From Sphagnum compactum (taxonomy: Eukaryota; Bryophyta; Sphagnopsida; Sphagnales): 64,000 bases of DNA. Under the pieces are notes generated by a model. It ran no database searches and was not told the DNA's origin. It saw nothing but the letters and a program-made list of their open reading frames with translations. The position numbers were made by a program, and so were the translations under genes. Location of the stretch: positions 558,001 through 622,000 of the forward strand of contig OZ234493.1 in assembly GCA_965153455.1 (NCBI GenBank), written 5' to 3'. Positions 45,577 to 57,473 of this stretch are shown here, one piece after another (the first letter of the stretch is position 1; each line of letters begins with the position of its first letter).

Positions 45577-48112
45577 GGTCTCCTAGATCGACTACGTACC
45601 GGGAAGATCTTCACCAAGCTTGACCTCCGTGGAGCCTACAACTTACTCAGGATTCGCCCTGGTGATGAATGGAAGACAGCTTTCCGCACACGCTATGGCC
45701 ACTTCGAATACATGGTCATGCCCTTCGGCCTCACCAATGCACCTGAAGTCTTTCAGCATCTGATGAATGATATCTTCCGGGATTACATCGACGAATTTGT
45801 CGTGGTCTATTTGGATGACATTTTAATCTTTCCAAGGACCAGGAAACCCACGACAAACATGTACAATTGGTGCTTGTGACGCTGCGGGAACATGGCTTAT
45901 ACGCCAAGTTGGAAAAATGTGAATTCGACAAATCTTCAGTGGCGTTCCTCGGCTACGTGATCTCTCCAGATGGCATTTTCATGGACAAGTCAAAGGTCGA
46001 GACCATCCAGTGTTGGGCTACTCCATCCTCGGTCAAGGACGTTCAACGCTTTCTAGGGTTTGCCAACTTCTATCGTCGGTTTATCAAAGGCTACTCCAAG
46101 ATCACAACACCGTTAATAACCCTGACTTGCAAAGACAAGCCCTTCTCGTGGAATCCAACGGCCCAGGCTGCTTTTGATACTCTCAAGATGGCATTCACCT
46201 CTGCACCCATCCTGATACATCCCGATCCTACCAAGCCATTCATTGTGGAAACGGACGCTTCAGATTTTGCCTTGGGAGCTATTTTATCTCAATTTGGAAT
46301 AGATGGGTTGCTACATCCAGTTGGTTTTTATTCACGGAAGTTAACCAGTGCCGAAATCAACTACCAGGTCTACGATAAGGAACTTCTGGCAATCATCACG
46401 GCATTCGAGCAGTGGAGACCGTATCTTGCCGGAGCTCAACATCGAGTCCAAGTTCTGACAGATCACAAGAATCTCCTTTATTTCACAACTACTTGGACCT
46501 TAAATCGTCGCCAGGCACGCTGGTCTATCTTCCTAGCTGATTTCGACTTCGAAATTCAGTATCAACCCGGCACCCAGCAAAGGAAAGCTGACGCGCTATC
46601 TCGTCGTTCAGAATATGAACTTCGAGCGGGGGATGAGGTCTACGGCCAGCAGAACCAGACTTTACTCAACCCCGAGCAACTTCGAGTTGCAGCAACAGTC
46701 AGCACCCTCCCAGACTCATACCTTGTCAGGGACATCAAGATGGCAACTAAGGAAGACACCTGGGCTACCATCATCAAGAAGGAACTCGAGGAACGACCAA
46801 GGAACCCAAATCGTGATGACTTGGATCAATTTGAGCAGCAAGACGGACTTCTCCTTTGAAATAACCTGATTTATGTACCCGAAGGACCTATACGCCTAAA
46901 AATCCTGAGGGAATGCCATGACAACACCCTGGCAGGTCACTTTGGAATGGCACGGACTCACGAACTAGTGTCAAGGACTTACTGGTGGCCCAAAATGAAC
47001 AAGATGCTACGGGAGTATGTCAAGTCTTGTGATACATGTGCTCGATCCAAGGCTCCCAGGCATCGCCCGTTTGGACTCCTACAGCCTCTGTCGATTCCTA
47101 GCCGACCTTGGGGATCTATTGCAATGGACTTCATCACGGACCTCCCTACTGTTAGAACCAAGAATTCAATACTGGTTGTGGTCGATCGACTCACCAAAAT
47201 GGCCCATTTCACCCCTTGTTCCAAGTCAATCACGGCAGAAGAGATAGCTCAGTTAATTGTGCACGGGATCGTCCGACTGCATGGACTCCCCGAGGAAATT
47301 GTGTCCGACAGAGGTCCTCAGTTTGCATCCAAGTTCTGGCATCGTCTATTCGAGCTTCTTGGAGTTGACATTCGGCTATCTTCAGCTTTCCACCCTAAGA
47401 CAGATGGACAAACCGAACGGACAAACTAGACACTCGAGCAATACCTTCGCTGCACTGTGAACTACCAACAGGACGACTGGCTGGACCTACTATTTCAAGC
47501 AGAGTTTGCTTATAATAACACAACACATGCATCGACTGGGATCAGTCCATTCTTTGCCAATTACGGTTTTCATCCCAGGTTCAGCCTTGAAATTCCTGGA
47601 GACTCCGTAAACCCCTCGGCTGAAGAAAGGGCCAATTGTAATCCAACTTCAAGGTTGGAGACAAGGTCTGGCTTCTCAGAAAGAACATTGCTACCACTCG
47701 CCCATGTGCCAAGTTGGATTACAAGCGCCTCGGACCTTTCAAAATCGCCAAATTTGTTGGTCTAATGGCTTGCCAGTTGGAGCTTCCACCCCAGTTCAAA
47801 ATCCACAATGTTTTCCATGTCTCCCTGCTTGAGCCCTATCATGAAAACCCGATCCTAGAACGTCATCAAGAACCCCCAGCTCCAGTCGAAATTGAAGGCC
47901 AAGAAGAGTTTGAAGTTCAGGAGGTCTTGGACTCCAAGAAGATTCGTGGAAAGCTCCTGTACCTTGTCTTTTGGCGAGGTTATCCTCCTTTTGAAGCTAC
48001 TTGGGAGCCTGCTGGAAACCTAGGTCATGCCGAAGACTTAGTTAATCAGTTTCACCAACGATATCCTAACAAACCGGCTCCATCTAGAAGATGTCACTTG
48101 AGGAGAGGATAA
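45577..48112 (+). pseudogene. Element E: different Ty3/gypsy chromovirus, 5'-truncated pol
   Basis: Coding begins mid-RT ([16 protein letters not shown]). It continues through [13 protein letters not shown] and the catalytic YLDD (about 45810), a frameshift near 45840, and RNase H (VETDASDFALGAIL). Integrase follows: zinc finger CHDNTLAGHFG...CDTCARSK, core AMDFITDLPT and VSDRGPQFASKFW. A chromodomain-like C-terminus is near 47890-48090 (LYLVFWRGYPPFEATWEP). Stops at about 46858 and 47428 and one gap near 47640 break it. The wording of RT and integrase is closer to fungal and Tcn1-like chromoviruses than to the A family. Gag, protease and 5' LTR are absent. Confidence 0.85.
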
Positions 48113-49205
48113 TGTCATGGCCTAGGATATTTTGGGATACTTTTGGCAATGTCATGTTGTCGCAACCCCACTTTGTCCAAGTGTGGGGGTGAAGCCCAAC
48201 ACTTGGAAAAATTGGAGGTTTGGAGTCCTCCGGGACTCCCGAATGTTCAGAGCTCGACAACAAGGCCCAAAACACCTTGCATTGGGGTGTTCTTGGTGTC
48301 ATTGCAAAGGTCTTGAAACTTAGATATCGAAAATGGCCTCGCATTGGCCATTTGGACATCTGAAGCCCAAGTTATGGGCAAAAGAAGGGCCGGGAGTCAA
48401 ACTAGCAGTTTGACTCCCGACCACTAAAAGTCGGGAATCGACCATTTCCCGACGTTGCCTCAGGGAGTGCGACATGGCGTTGGAAAGATCTCAACGAGGG
48501 CTACAACTTTGGTTTAAACCTCGTCGCGATCAAATTTCAAAATCGAGAGTTATGACCGTTCAAAGTCTCGGGAGTCCCGCCGGGACAATTTCGGGACTCC
48601 ATTTCGGGAGTCCCAACAAAATGTGCCATTTGGATGTAGCCTCCGTGGTGAGCTGCAGAGATAACTATAAGGGGGAAGGTGGTGGCTTCCCCCAAGTCCG
48701 GGCCGTGGTGAGTCAAGTAGTCCAAAGTGCCCGTGGCTTGTCCCAACACCCAAGGGTGTTCTCGAATGTGAACTAACCCATTTGTGGTTGGTTTTGGATG
48801 CAGATTCGTGCTTGATCTACTAATCCATCTTCCTAGTCTAATCCCGGGGCTCCCAACTCGACCCTCTACCCCTTTCTAGAGTTGGAAGTCGGGAGCGTGC
48901 CCCTTTGGTCCCCACTTTCCGCAACTTCACATTGGTGAACCCTCAAGTGGGTTCACCCCGGGACCAAGGAGCGCGTCACATGTCCTAGGATATTTTGGGA
49001 TACTTTTGGCAATATCATGGCCTAGGATATTTTAGGATACTTTTGGCAATATCATGGCTTAGGATATTTTGGGACTAGTATGGCTTAGGGTTATAAAAGG
49101 AGATAGTCTCGGGAACAACCCTTTAGCAGATTAACACCAGTTGATGGGTCAATAAAGCTTGTCTTGTCTTGTAATTCTCCACTTGTTTGTAGTCGGTCCA
49201 TAACA
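48113..49205 (+). mobile_element. 3' LTR of element E, interrupted by a solo LTR
   Basis: TGTCATGGCCTAGGATATTT starts right after a purine-rich tract (GAGGAGAGGATAA). About four tandem units of 37-39 bp (CCTAGGATATTTTGGGATAC...) are split by the solo LTR at 48158. A TATA box (TATAAAAGG, about 49092) and AATAAAG (about 49153) look like promoter and poly(A) signals. The right end at CATAACA, about 49205, is inferred because no 5' partner is present. Confidence 0.65.
48158..48978 (+). mobile_element. Solo LTR of the A family with CATGT target duplication
   Basis: 821 bp, TGTCGCAACC...GCGCGTCA. It is flanked by CATGT at 48153-48157 and again at 48979-48983. No internal element sequence adjoins. 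This is the expected product of recombination between the two LTRs of one inserted copy. Confidence 0.95.
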
Positions 49206-49230
49206 AGTGGACCCTCCAGGCTAATGCCAG

Positions 49231-49322
49231 CTCAGATTGCGCCAGGCTATTAATAGCTCATCACCACAGCACAGCACTGTGTTGATGAGCTATTAATAGC
49301 TATTAGCGTGGCGCAATCCGAG
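49231..49322. repeat. Imperfect palindrome with 45-bp arms
   Basis: The left arm starts CTCAGATTGCGCCAGGCTAT. The right arm ends ATTAGCGTGGCGCAATCCGAG. They meet at about 49272. Central complementary blocks include GAGCTATTAATAGC and CTCATCA/TGATGAG. It could fold into a long hairpin, and may be a small foldback element beside the E LTR. Confidence 0.75.
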
Positions 49323-49399
49323 AGCTATCACTACTGACTACTATACGACGAGTCGCCCTATAATCTGCTAACTCAGTCGTTGTAAAGCCCGGGTCCCTC

Positions 49400-49505
49400 G
49401 TACCCACCCATTACCCACCCATGCGTCCAAGCCCATACCCATTACCCACCCATTTACCCATGGGTATGGGTGGGTATTGGGTACCCATGGGTATGGGTAC
49501 CCATT
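49400..49505. repeat. ACCCAT / ATGGGT simple repeat
   Basis: ACCCATTACCCACCC-type hexamers on the left turn into ATGGGTATGGGTGGG-type hexamers on the right, so the tract is itself inverted about a centre near 49460. It is low complexity with no coding meaning. Confidence 0.85.
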
Positions 49506-49790
49506 GCAGGGTTCTGCTTTGTAGCAAATAGTTGCAAATGTTTGGTAAAAAGGAAAAAACTAATTCAATTTGCACTGAGTTTTCTTTTACTTTCACAAGG
49601 TAGATTCATGATTGAGTATGAGCAAATGTAGTTGTTATTTGGTTTTTTTCAAAGTGCCTAACCACCCTTCCAAGCCTTGCAGTGATTGTGCAAGTTGGGA
49701 AATTGTTGAAAGTTTACATTGTGTGGTTTTGAATGCCATTAAAGAAACAATTTTGGTTTCAAACTTTTTTTTTTATTTCAATTAATCAAG
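49506..49790. other. AT-rich junction, nothing recognised
   Basis: Spacer between the simple repeat and the hAT relic. No feature is seen. Confidence 0.5.
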
Positions 49791-51240
49791 TGATATGGCC
49801 AATAACCATAGTAGAATTTTTGTTTATTGGTATGTGGTGAAAATTTGGAAATGGGTGTTTATTTTGCTCACATTTGAATGTTTAATTGAAGGTGGAATTG
49901 TTATTAACATCATAATTGTCATCCTACAAGCTTTCATTACCTATGGTGGTTTGACTAATGACCAAATTGTTGAACATGTTATTTTTTAAGAGTTGATGGT
50001 GTCTCCACATCATTTCAAGGGGTGAAATATAGAGTTATCACTTTGATGAGGACCCAACAAATACCTTACCTCATCAAGATCCATTGTATGGCACATAAAA
50101 CAAACCTTGCAATGCAAACTTTGTTTTTCATGCCATTGGTTTCCATATTGGAAGATCTCCTTTAATCATTATATAGGTATTACCCTAGCTCTCCAAAATT
50201 CCCATTTTGAATTTACAAAATTTGTTGAAATTGTGAAAACTTAGAGATGGAAAGTGTTTCAACATGTGAAAACAAGGTGGAACAACATTTTATTCTTTTG
50301 AAATGGGTTGGGAAAAAAATACAAACTTTGATTAATAACATGGTAGTTGACAATAAGTTTGTGGAGGCAACCAAGGCCAATTTGGTGAATTTGTGTGATG
50401 TTGGCATAATCTTTGGTTTGCCATTGTTTTTTTTATGTTAGAATTTATCAATGGTATGATGAAATTTGTGTAGGCCAAGCATGTCTTTTTGTGTGACTAC
50501 ATTACAATTGTAAAAATATGCCAAGCTTATTTGTACAACATGTACATTGATCCAAGCACTTCATTCCAACCTAAGGACTTACATGAATTCACAAATTTTG
50601 TTGCAAACCAATCCTATGAGATTACTTACAATTTGATTGACCTAAATGATGGCATAGAGCATTTGACTTTCCACATCATTGGACAATCCCACACGGTCCA
50701 CTTTGTTGGCTCCTTAATTGACAACCACCATCTAGTTATGTTGGAAGGTTTTGATCAAATAATCAAAGTTGTCAAAGGTCAATGCATTGTTATGTGTGAT
50801 TTGTTGGTGTTTGAATTAGAAAGGAGGTTTTCAAACCACAAGTTCATGAATTTTCTTAAAATTATTTACCCATGTTACTAGTTATAACCAAATTGTGAAT
50901 CCACGTAATTTGTAAACTAGCTAACCTTGATCAACAACATTATTGTACATTTAAAAAAGTTAATATTTATGGCAGTTAGGATTATACCCAACTTTCAAGG
51001 GCAACTTTGGATTAACAAACTTCTCTTTTCAAGCTAACCATGAAAAATCAGATTATCAAAGCCATGGTAAAACTTATGGATAAAAATCCAATGATTAAAT
51101 TGTGGCATCAACTTGCCCCAAAAAATTTGTTGGTTGTTTGTCTTTATTAATTATTGAATTGGCTAATGTTCAAGTCATTAATAATGTGGAGGATGAACAA
51201 ACATTTTCCACTTTGACTTTTATGAAATCCAAGTTGTGAA
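49791..51240 (+). pseudogene. hAT-superfamily transposase relic
   Basis: A broken plus-strand reading shows hAT-like blocks in order: a YGGLTNDQIVEH stretch (about 49945), an RTQQIPYL...HCMAHKTNLAMQTL stretch (about 50050-50115), then VEATKANLVNLCDV (about 50365). VCDYITIVKICQAYLYNMYI (about 50489) and LVFELERRF...YP (about 50810) follow. The C-terminal dimerisation signature VEDEQTFSTLTFMKSKL is at about 51188-51238. Several stops and frameshifts separate these blocks. hAT transposases move DNA elements by cut and paste; terminal repeats were not found. Confidence 0.75.
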
Positions 51241-53599
51241 ATTGATTTGTTGGGCATTTGGATATGGGTGAAAGCACATTATGGGGGGGCCACTTTGGGC
51301 ACTTTCACAACATGTATGTTAAATATATATTTGCAAAACGTATTGCATTTAATTTTGGGTTTCACTTTTGGTGTTTGGGTTTGATATTTTGATTTTCACA
51401 AAGTTAATGATATCGAATATTATTTGAAAAAAAAGAAATAAATTAAAAAACTTAAATTCAAGGAATATTGATTATAATTCTGGTATATACAATATAATAA
51501 AACGTGTTTATGTTTTTGGACTGCATTAGGTTTGGGTTTGAATTAGTCAACCAAAAAATGTCTAAAATGAAAAAAATTAAAATTACTCACTTCACATATC
51601 TTGTCATCTTCCATTTGAAAGTGATAGTTTGTCAAAATGTTAATTTACCACATACTTATGGTCGTAACCCCCAAAAACACACATTTGTGATATGATAATT
51701 ATCAAATTCTTCACAGGGTTCACAAACTTATTCCAATCGTATGGAATCACAATGTTTAATAAATACTACAAATTTCATAAAGACTAAAAATCATTTCAAT
51801 CATTTTTTGAATATATTTGTATTTTTTAATATATAGTGACGTACATTTTTTTATCACAAATACTTTGGAACCCCTCAATATAAATTGGAAAAAAAATAAA
51901 ATCTTTGTGATTGAATTTTTTGTGTTATAATCTACCATATTATGCAAAAAGTTTGGAAAAATATGCTCCAATATTACCATGGTTGAAGTTCAACACATGG
52001 ACACCCCTAGAAAACAATAGAATGTGACAACATTTTTGACCCCCCCCTAATGTGGTTTCACCCATATTGCCATACACATGTTTGCTTAGGAGTCTTTCAC
52101 TAAAAAAAAATTTCCTTTCCAAATTGTTATTATAGATTGTGTATTTTGAAGATGAATGACAACATCCAAACTTCCATGTAAGTTCATTCATATTGTATTC
52201 AATTTTGTTGCCTACATCCGCCCTAAATTTCTTTCATTGATTTAGTCTTGCAGAATTGATTTCTTATGTGTTGCCATTCAAGTTCAACACCCTAATCCCT
52301 AAATCATGATTTTTTTTCTTTTTTTTCAATGTAGGTTCCATATGTGCTTTTGCTTCAAGTGTTTGAAATGTGGAACCATGGATGACTCCTTACATTTTGA
52401 AACCCCAATTTTCAAGCTTAGATTTCAAAGTGGCAACAATGCTTTTGAACTCTATGCAACTTTCAGGTTTAGTTTTGGCTTTTGACCTTTGATTTTGTGT
52501 GGAACATCATAAGATTTTTTTGTCAAGCTTGTTTGTGAAAATCACAGAGCTCATGAAATCTATGCTCCAATTTGAGTTAAATTTAGATCTAGCAATTTAA
52601 AGCTCAGTGGGTTCCAATTTCCAATTTGTCCAATTTCTATTTTCTAAGGGCATGACTAGTTTTTGGAATGTTTATGTATGTCGAAATAAAGGCAAAGCTA
52701 AGTGTGGATTGATCCAATCTGTCCAATTTCTATCCTCCAAAGCATAATTGAATTTTTGATGAATTTTGGTGAATTTCTCCAATTCTTAGGCAATTTTGTT
52801 TGAATTTATCAAAAATCATTCATGAATATTCTAGCAATTAAAAAACTCTCAAGGGCACCTCTAGGGGTATGATATTTGTTTCTTTCTTTTTTGGATTTTT
52901 TATGTATGTGGGAAAGGGAGAGCTAAAGTGTCACAACATTGGTATTTTTCCTACCACATTCCAACGAAAATCAGACTTGGATCAAATAGTTTTTTCTGGT
53001 GGCATATTTTTTTGCCATTTTCCAGAAATTATTTTGAAAAAATAAAATCTTGTAATATGTAATTCTGCTTTTGAAAAAAAATTCCCAAAAAAGAAAATTT
53101 TATTAAAAAAGAGCGCCAAAAGTCACCACAATTGCCTACAATATGAAAGGATGCTTAAGATTTTCTACTTTCATATTTCGAACATTGCCAAATTTGGCTA
53201 ATATCCGTTTGGATTAATTACCACCTAACCAACATCACAAAATTGCAAAAAAAAAAAAAAAAAAACAAAAAAAACTGAAACTGACTGAAGTTATGTGAGA
53301 CTTCACGTACAACAACTGAAAAGGAGTTAAAATTTGAAGGGACTATTGTAGTGGCCATGAAAGCAAAATTAATTAATTAATAAATAAAATCCTGAGGTGG
53401 GGGAAAAGAGAAATCGGGCTCCCTTCCTTCCTTTCCTTTCCCTGCTCTTCGCATCCCTCCCCACCCCCGCCCCTTGTGGCCCCCCTTGCCTACGTGGCCA
53501 CAAGCGAACCGTCGAACCTGACTCCACCTCCGACTGTCACGGAATCCAAAGGCGCAGAACCTCCCACGTTGCAAAGATTGGCCTGAAATAACGGTTAGG
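51241..53599. other. AT-rich spacer upstream of the RWP-RK gene
   Basis: No gene is supported. A poly(A) run lies at about 53248-53266. From 53.4 kb the composition changes to C-rich and then balanced sequence, as expected where a promoter begins. Confidence 0.55.
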
Positions 53600-53604
53600 G
53601 GGGA

Positions 53605-53818
53605 AGAAGAAGAAGAAGAAGAAGAAGAGGCGATGGCGAAGCGCAACAACAATGCGGACTCACTCCTGCTGCTGCAGCGACAAAAGGAGAAAGAAAACAA
53701 GAAGACGACGGATTCTGCCGTCGTTGATTCCTTCATTTTCTCACTTTTTGTTGCAGAATTAACAAAAGTACAAAACAATATGATGCCAAAATTAGAAAAC
53801 GATCAAGCGAAGTTCTAG
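53605..53818 (+). other. GAA microsatellite and upstream ORF before the RWP-RK gene
   Basis: About eight GAA units lie at 53605-53628. They are followed by an ATG at 53633 that opens a 61-codon frame (MAKRNNNADSLLLLQRQKEK...) ending at 53818, 81 bases before the main ATG. It could be an upstream ORF that lowers translation. Alternatively, TTTTTGTTGCAG near 53745 could be a splice acceptor in the leader. The frame has no family match. Confidence 0.4.
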
Positions 53819-53899
53819 GAATTGGGAGAAGAAAGAGGAGGAGGAAGCTGCTGGTGCTGCAGAAGTAGGAGGAACTTAAGAGCACGAGAACGAACGAGG

Positions 53900-56800
53900 A
53901 TGGCGGGATTTAAGGCGGGGGCGGTGGGACCGGGAGGAATTGAGAAAGTCAAGTTCACGGTGTCGGTACGCGGCCACCAGTGGAGCTCTGCACGTCACGT
54001 GCAGGAGACTCTGCAAGAATTTGCCAGAGTGATTCAGGTAAGTAGTTTTTTGTGTTGTTGTTGTGGTTGTTGTTAGAGGCTTCTGGTTCCAGATTCTGGA
54101 CTTCTGCTTCAGCCCGGTTCCCTTGTTCGTTTTTGTTTTGGTTCCTCCCCCCTCTCTGCTGTTGAAAACTTGCTTGCGATTTCTTCTGGAAAGGTCGTCG
54201 TCGGTTTTGCAAGAGTAACCAAATGCGTGCGAAATCCGATCTACACTTAGACGATACAATTACGTATGCTGAAAGTCTACGACGTGTAGAACTTCACAGG
54301 TTGAGGCGCTATGTGATCTGCTCTAGCCTGCCTTATTGAGAAGCTCTGTGCACGGAGATCGCGGATGCTAAAGGAACCGTGAAGCATGATGCACTGCTTC
54401 AGATATGTTGGAATTGAATCGTGTCGACTAGTGCATACTAATGTCGGCTGCAAGTCGATCTGTTGCGGTTTGCAAAACTCAGATTAGCTTCTTCTTCTTC
54501 CCCTGATCGGTTTTTTTTTTGGTGGCAGAGAAATGCGCGCCGCCTGGACTTCATTGGCGATGGTGACAGCATCCAGCGTTTGCAGCTGGCCAATGCTGAT
54601 GGCTCGGAACCGGAGGAGCTTGATGTAGACGCAACACTGGAAGATGTCATCATCTGCATGGGCAACAAACAGTTGGTTGCTATTGTCAACTCCAGCGCCC
54701 AGAGTCCTAGTACAGAGTGCAATGGACGTCCTCCGGACACTGAAAAGCTCGGTCCAGCCTCCCCGATGGCGCTAGCTGCAAGCTTGCATAAACCGAAAGC
54801 AAAGAACGATACTAGTACTCCGCCTCCAAGCAGCTATGCCGGCGGTCTTGCTACCACCTTTGCCGCTGCAGGTCTGACTGAAGATTATACCACAGAATCG
54901 CCGGGAGCGGCGGGACTCAAGCCTTTGCCGGTTCTGCTCAAGAATCACCGAAATGTGCATTACAACCAAAGATGCGATCCAACTTTGAGAGGCCTGAAGA
55001 TCACAATTCCTTCTTCTGACCCTAGCCCTGCAACTTTTCATGACTCGGAAAGATGTGCATTCACGTCACAATCTGATTGTGCTTGTGAACGCCAACTGGG
55101 AGGAGGACAGATTCCGCCAATGGCTTCACGATCTAACAACTGCAATGGTGGTGGAATCGTCCAACATTGTGCCAAAGGCATGCACGGAGGAGGGGGATCC
55201 ATGTTCAATCCTGGTCCCACTCCAAGCCCAGCAGAGCTTGCTCAGTTTCTTGTCCGAGGCTCTGCCCTGCCTCACCGGATCGGCAGTGGTGGTGGTGGTG
55301 GTAGCATGAATGGACCCATTATGCCTCTTTGCAACCGATCCACACCAAATGTAGGTTTCCAATCTTTTGCTTCTGCACTTATGAGCCAACTGCCAGTGAT
55401 GCCAAACTCTCACATGCAATGCCCCGCTGCTACACCTAATATTGCAATGCTGGCTCAGTTTTTAGCTTCACAGCTAAGAGCATTTGTACCAGTGACTGAA
55501 GGCACACACCCATCAGCAGCTTCTGCACCCATTTCCCCCAAAGATAGCAAAGTAGTTGCTCCAAGCAATGAAGTACTTCCAACTGCAAAACAACCTCCTC
55601 CTCCTCAGACTGCTGGCCATGACAATTGTCCTGCAACCAGTCTTCCTGGATTTGGGTCACCAAAACTTGCAGCAGTTACCATGAAATTATCAATCAGTGA
55701 ATCTCATGACAAGGATCGATCTTCTTCTTCAGCAAATGTAAATGCTGCAGCAGCACCGTCCAGTGATGGCATTGATAGTGAGCAAATCAATGGCTGCTCA
55801 GACTTGATATTCCTGGTGAACCGAAGGAGCAAGACGGTAGATACTAGGCACTTGATTTCTCTTCTCTCTGAAATATTATTTTCCTTTCATCAATACTTGC
55901 CTTCTGTTCAAAGGTTTGACCTTTGCATCTGGAAACAGTGGCCAGTCAACAGGATGCTTCAAATCACATGGTGAATCATTTCTTGACACTAGGTTTTCTT
56001 TCTTATCTCCATCATCAGAACCTCTGCAGCAAATTTATGTTTCTCAATCATGTAAACATGGAAATTGCAGGGCCTTGGGACACATCATTTGAAAATGGCT
56101 GATCTGTCTACATATTTTCATCTTAGCGTTGTTGATGCTGCCAAGAAGCTTGGAGTTTCTCAAACAACATTAAAAAAAGCATGTAGGAAGTTTGGTCTCA
56201 AGCGCTGGCCTGGCCGCAAGGTACAATGACCTTGGGGGGGGTGAAATGAACTCAGCAAAAGTTAAATCTGTTTCTGATTCTTGTTGTCCACATCCCTCAG
56301 TCACATGTGTTCACTAACTATTTTCCAACAGGTCTGAACAGTTCTCTGCATGAATAGCAGTAGAGAGGCTGGCATTCAGGATACTCAGGAATGAAGCCCT
56401 CCATTGTCTGCAATCCTTTTACAGTTAACATCAATCTGGACATGGTGTTATCAGGTGCGGAGCTTGGAGAGCACCATACATGGTCTGGAGCATACTATTG
56501 CAGTTGGTCAAGGAGCTGGTATGGAAGAGTTAACTGAAGCTTACATGCGATCTGAAGTAACCAAATTGCAGCAAGAAATGGACCAACTTGTGCATGGAAC
56601 TCCTGCTCAGGTAGTATCCTCTTACATTCTCTTGTTTCATGTGATCAGTTTCCCCATTACATCAAGAGATGATCTCTGTCCTGCATCTGATTTTTGAGAG
56701 CTGGGTGAATCCAGGAAAACAGAATCAGTAGAATCTGCTTTGGTAGACTTTCATGCAGATTCTGCTCTCATACAGAATATGTATGTGCTATTTTCATGTA

Positions 56801-57473
56801 GAAGTTGGTTTCTGAAGTCATCACTCCGGACTTACAAAAATTTATGTCTGCTTGTTGTATGGTGGAGCAGCATTCTCCAGTGGTGAGAACAGCAGATCTG
56901 TACAAGCGTCTGTACTCACGGGGATGGCGGTCGAAGTATCACAGCCCCTGCAGCCGATTTGACCTTGATATCAACAATGCCAACAATGACAATGAGATCT
57001 CGGTTCTGTCCCACTCGACCAGAAAGGTCAGTGAGGCTATCAAGGTTGTGAGCTCAGGGTGCAAAGCTCAAGATGGAGGTTTGCAGACAAATGAACGAGA
57101 TTCAAATGGCTATAATCAAAACCCTGAAAATCCAAAGGAGGATTTGCAAGGTCTCACAACAAGTGTTGTTGCCGTTAAGGACACTGTACTCAATGAAAGC
57201 ATTGAACAACCTCTCACAAGAGAATCCACCAAAGATGCAAAAGTGGAAACAAGTTCTAAAAAAACACCAGCCATGGACCATGGTGCACCACCCACCACTG
57301 TCATCTCCACCAAGACACTTCATAAAACTTGCTCAGACAGAGAGCAACCTCACACCCATGATGACAAAGAAAAATCCTTGGCTACAGAAAGAAGTCCAAA
57401 GAGGCCCAAGAGGGAGTGCAGGAACGCAAGTGAAGCAGGACGACCAGGTCTCAGATCAGGCACTTGTGCCTAA
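53900..57473 (+). CDS. RWP-RK domain transcription factor
   Basis: Five exons: 53900-54037, 54529-55836, 56071-56220, 56455-56610, 56802-57473. All joins are phase 0, giving about 807 residues. The end of exon 2 is the least sure: the donor AAGACG|GTAGAT was chosen because it keeps frame. The RWP-RK domain is at residues about 483-532: DLSTYFHLSVVDAAKKLGVS, then TLKKACRKFGLKRWPGRK (RWPGRK at 56203-56220). It binds DNA. A coiled-coil-like stretch follows (LESTIHGLEHTI, VTKLQQEMDQL). Residues 1-105 form a compact module split by intron 1 (VKFTVSVRGHQWSSARHVQE, then RRLDFIGDGDSIQRLQLAN) that I cannot assign. Residues 105-480 are Ser/Pro-rich. It is neither a typical NLP (no PB1 seen) nor a short RKD. 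Plant RWP-RK factors act in nitrogen response and germ-line identity; the role here is unknown. Confidence 0.85.

Noticed and set aside
45577-48112. Fungal contamination carrying element E
   Set aside because: E is joined to A-family LTRs on both sides, including a solo LTR with a perfect target duplication inside its own LTR, so it is part of the plant chromosome.
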